Shown in pieces: positions 61,766-64,000 of a DNA stretch of 64,000 bases. Numbering within the stretch: the stretch's first letter is position 1; every line of letters starts with the position of its first letter. The translations under genes and the position numbers were made by a program. Location: assembly GCF_001421165.1 (NCBI RefSeq), contig NZ_LMKB01000001.1, positions 329,179 through 393,178 on the forward strand, in the 5' to 3' direction. This DNA is from Frigoribacterium sp. Leaf8 (lineage in GTDB: Bacteria > Actinomycetota > Actinomycetes > Actinomycetales > Microbacteriaceae). A model generated the notes under the pieces. That model did no database searches and was not told the DNA's origin. It saw only the letters and a list, made by a program, of their open reading frames with translations.

Positions 61766-62060
61766 TAGGCTGGGGTCACTTGCGAGCCGGCCCGATCGGC
61801 TCCCTGCGTCGTAGCACGCCCCTCACCGCCTCTCCGTCCTGGCACACACCCAGGCAGACCAGCAGGCGCGCGAAGCTCACTCTGCGGCGAAACGATCGTG
61901 CACACCTGCACCGTCGCCACACCTCGAGCCCGGCTACGACAGCCGTCCTCCCGGCACTGCCCCGCCCTCGTGCGAGCACGTCCCCGACGTGCCTCCTCAC
62001 CAGCAGGCGGCCAGGCAGCCTCGGCCCGGCTCGACACCGATGCCCCGAAAGGTGCACCAC
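61766..62060 (+). other. Long leader of the DEAD-box helicase
   Basis: The gap 61617-62060 (444 bp) has no convincing gene. A -10-like TAGGCT lies at 61766-61771 with no clear -35. Transcription from there would give a leader of about 280 nt, C-rich and different in composition from its surroundings. Long leaders are common before cold-induced RNA helicase genes. No known riboswitch fold was recognised. Confidence 0.4.
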
Positions 62061-63941
62061 ATGTCAACGAACACCCTCGACACCGAGAACACCACCGGCG
62101 CCACAAGCGTCGACGAGACGGCCGACGCCGTCACCTTCAGCTCGCTGGGCGTGCCCGCCCCGATCGTGAAGTCCCTCGCCGCGGAGGGCAAGACCACCGC
62201 GTTCCCGATCCAGGTCGACACCCTGCCCGACACGCTCGGCGGCCGCGACGTCCTCGGCCGCGGCAAGACCGGCTCGGGCAAGACCCTCGCCTTCTCGATC
62301 CCCATGGCCGCACGCCTCGGCGGCAAGCTGGCCGGCGGCAACCGCCGCGCCGGACGCCCCCTCGGCCTCGTCCTCGCCCCCACCCGCGAGCTCGCCACGC
62401 AGATCGACGCCGTGCTCGCGCCGCTCGCCGAGGCCTACGGCATGCGCACCACCACGATCTTCGGCGGCGTCTCGCAGAACCGTCAGGTGCAGGCCCTCAA
62501 GGCCGGCGTCGACATCATCATCGCCTGCCCCGGCCGCCTCGAAGACCTCATGAAGCAGGGCTTCGTCAAGCTCGACGCGATCGAGATTACCGTGCTCGAC
62601 GAGGCCGACCACATGGCCGACCTGGGCTTCCTGCCCGGCGTCACGCGCATCCTCAAGGCCACCCCGAACGACGGCCAGCGCCTCCTCTTCAGCGCCACCC
62701 TCGACAACGGCGTGGACAAGCTGGTCAAGCAGTTCCTCCACAACGAGGTGCTGCACTCGGTCGACGAGGCCAACTCGCCCGTCGCCAAGATGACCCACCA
62801 CGTCTTCGAGACGCCCGACGTCGACAGCAAGAACGCGCTCATCCAGAAGCTCGCGAGCGGCCAGGGCCGTCGCATCCTCTTCATGCGCACCAAGCACCAC
62901 GCGAAGAAGCTCGCCAAGAAGCTCACCGAGTCGGGCATCCCCTCGGTCGACCTGCACGGCAACCTGTCGCAGCCGCAGCGCGACCGCAACCTCGCCGCCT
63001 TCCAGGACGGTTCGGCCCGCGTGCTCGTCGCCACCGACGTCGCCGCCCGTGGCGTGCACGTCGACGACATCGAGCTGGTCATCCACGTCGACCCGCCGAC
63101 CGAGCACAAGGCGTACCTGCACCGCTCGGGCCGCACCGCCCGCGCCGGAGCCGAGGGCGACGTCGTCACCCTCGTCATCCCCAGCCAGAAGCGCGACGTC
63201 GCCCAGCTGATGAAGAAGGCGGACATCCGCCCGACCATCACCGCCGTGACGCCGAACTCGCCCGAGGTCGACGCCCTCGTCGGTGAGGTCGCGGCCTACG
63301 TCAAGCCCTCGCCCAAGGCTGCCGTCCAGCAGCAGCAGGGTGGCGGCGGACGCTCGCAGGGCGCGAACGCCCAGCGCAAGCGCGCCGCCCGTCAGGACTC
63401 GCAGGGCAACCCCATCGCCCGCCAGGACCGTTCGGGTCGCCCCAGCCAAGGAGGCGCGGGTCGCGGTTCCGACGCCGGTCGCGCCGGTGCCGGTGCCGGT
63501 CGTTCGGGTGGCTCGCGTGACGGCGGCCGCCAGGGTGGCCGCGACGGCGCCCGCCGCGACGCCGCTCCCCGCGGTGGCGCCTCGACCTTCTACTCGACCG
63601 AGTCGGGCCGCGGTTCGTCCACGCCCGTCCGCGACGACGCCCGTGGCACGCGCGACGGTGCTCGCGACGAGACCCGTGGCACCCGCCAGACCGGTCGCCG
63701 CGCCCAGAGCAGCGGCACCCAGAGCGACGGCGGCCAGAGCCGCACCAACGCCGTCCGCAACGACCAGGCCGAGTTCGCCGCGTCGCTCGGCGGCTCGCGC
63801 GAGGGCGGCCAGCGTGACGGCGGCCAGCGCAGCGGCGGACGACGCGCCTCGTCCGAGGGCGGCCGTCCCGGCTCGCTCAAGGTCGGCGGCCTCGTGGGCG
63901 GCAAGGCCCGCACCGGCGGCGGCCAGCGCGGCGGTCGCTGA
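62061..63941 (+). CDS. DEAD-box ATP-dependent RNA helicase with RGG-rich tail
   Basis: The 626-aa product has a full helicase core at about residues 20-400: Q motif region (VTFSSLGVPAPIVKSLAAEG, FPIQVDTLPDTL), motif I GRGKTGSGKT, PTRELATQI, DEAD in VLDEADHMADLGF, SAT in LLFSATLDNG, and HRSGRTARAG. The last 210 residues are Arg/Gly/Ser/Gln-rich, as in cold-shock and ribosome-assembly helicases, and probably bind RNA. AAAGGTG precedes ATG 62061; an earlier in-frame ATG at 61989 is unlikely. The tail has one AGGAGGCGCG copy. Confidence 0.95.
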   Translation: MSTNTLDTENTTGATSVDETADAVTFSSLGVPAPIVKSLAAEGKTTAFPIQVDTLPDTLGGRDVLGRGKTGSGKTLAFSIPMAARLGGKLAGGNRRAGRPLGLVLAPTRELATQIDAVLAPLAEAYGMRTTTIFGGVSQNRQVQALKAGVDIIIACPGRLEDLMKQGFVKLDAIEITVLDEADHMADLGFLPGVTRILKATPNDGQRLLFSATLDNGVDKLVKQFLHNEVLHSVDEANSPVAKMTHHVFETPDVDSKNALIQKLASGQGRRILFMRTKHHAKKLAKKLTESGIPSVDLHGNLSQPQRDRNLAAFQDGSARVLVATDVAARGVHVDDIELVIHVDPPTEHKAYLHRSGRTARAGAEGDVVTLVIPSQKRDVAQLMKKADIRPTITAVTPNSPEVDALVGEVAAYVKPSPKAAVQQQQGGGGRSQGANAQRKRAARQDSQGNPIARQDRSGRPSQGGAGRGSDAGRAGAGAGRSGGSRDGGRQGGRDGARRDAAPRGGASTFYSTESGRGSSTPVRDDARGTRDGARDETRGTRQTGRRAQSSGTQSDGGQSRTNAVRNDQAEFAASLGGSREGGQRDGGQRSGGRRASSEGGRPGSLKVGGLVGGKARTGGGQRGGR

Positions 63942-63970
63942 CCCGACCCGCTGCCACACCCCCGAACCGG

Positions 63971-64000
63971 CGTGACACCCTCTGATCCGAGGGTGTCACG
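63971..64000 (+). terminator. Terminator hairpin after the helicase
   Basis: CGTGACACCCTC (63971-63982) pairs perfectly with GAGGGTGTCACG (63989-64000) around a 6-nt loop, 29 bp after the helicase stop. The window ends at the last base of the stem, so a following U-tract cannot be seen. Confidence 0.75.

Overview
The window is about 72% G+C, uses TTG and GTG starts freely, and encodes a single-membrane (monoderm) flagellum with no P-ring or L-ring genes. It also carries typical actinobacterial families (CGNR zinc finger, DUF427, DUF1684, DUF4333, CitMHS, YitT). Together this points to an actinobacterium, most likely Microbacteriaceae. The family is an inference from protein style, not from a database search.

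Layout. Positions 129-7551 (-) hold rpoC and rpoB, with two terminator hairpins beyond rpoC and a divergent promoter region at 7.6-7.9 kb. A spermidine-synthase-like gene (+) follows. Positions 9.0-20.7 kb (-) hold flbD motA motB fliM fliN fliO fliP fliQ fliR flhB flhA, an FlhF-like gene and csrA. Positions 20.9-28.2 kb (+) are a block of non-flagellar genes: a six-gene translationally coupled operon with a WXG100-like protein and a probable T7SS substrate, a YitT protein, a DUF4190 protein and a retron-type reverse transcriptase. Positions 28.4-39.3 kb (-) hold flgB flgC fliE fliF fliG fliH fliI fliJ, an NlpC/P60 hydrolase, fliK flgD flgE. Positions 39.5-45.5 kb are a second insert: a small membrane protein, an internally duplicated lipoprotein, a CitAB-like two-component pair and a CitMHS transporter. 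Positions 45.5-49.7 kb (-) hold a FliT-like gene, fliS fliD fliC and the flagellar sigma gene fliA. Positions 50.1-53.4 kb (+) hold flgN flgK flgL fliW. Housekeeping and hypothetical genes follow to 61.6 kb, then a DEAD-box RNA helicase closes the window.

How it works together. FliA (sigma-28/WhiG type) probably reads the five promoters that fit TAA-N15-GCCGATA, placed before fliM, flbD, flgB, flgN and fliC, plus a degenerate one before fliH. FliW and CsrA probably couple flagellin level to translation. A shared 14-bp operator-like sequence recurs at flagellar promoter regions. Many genes overlap by 1 or 4 bp, so translation is tightly coupled.

The most unusual signal is not a gene. The 10-mer AGGAGGCGCG occurs about 41 times in 64 kb on both strands, where fewer than one is expected. 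It appears in genes and between them, and as inverted pairs at gene ends, much like a DNA uptake sequence. A second layer is a set of about 60-bp compound palindromes, mostly between convergent genes. No tRNA, rRNA, CRISPR array, transposase or integrase gene was seen.
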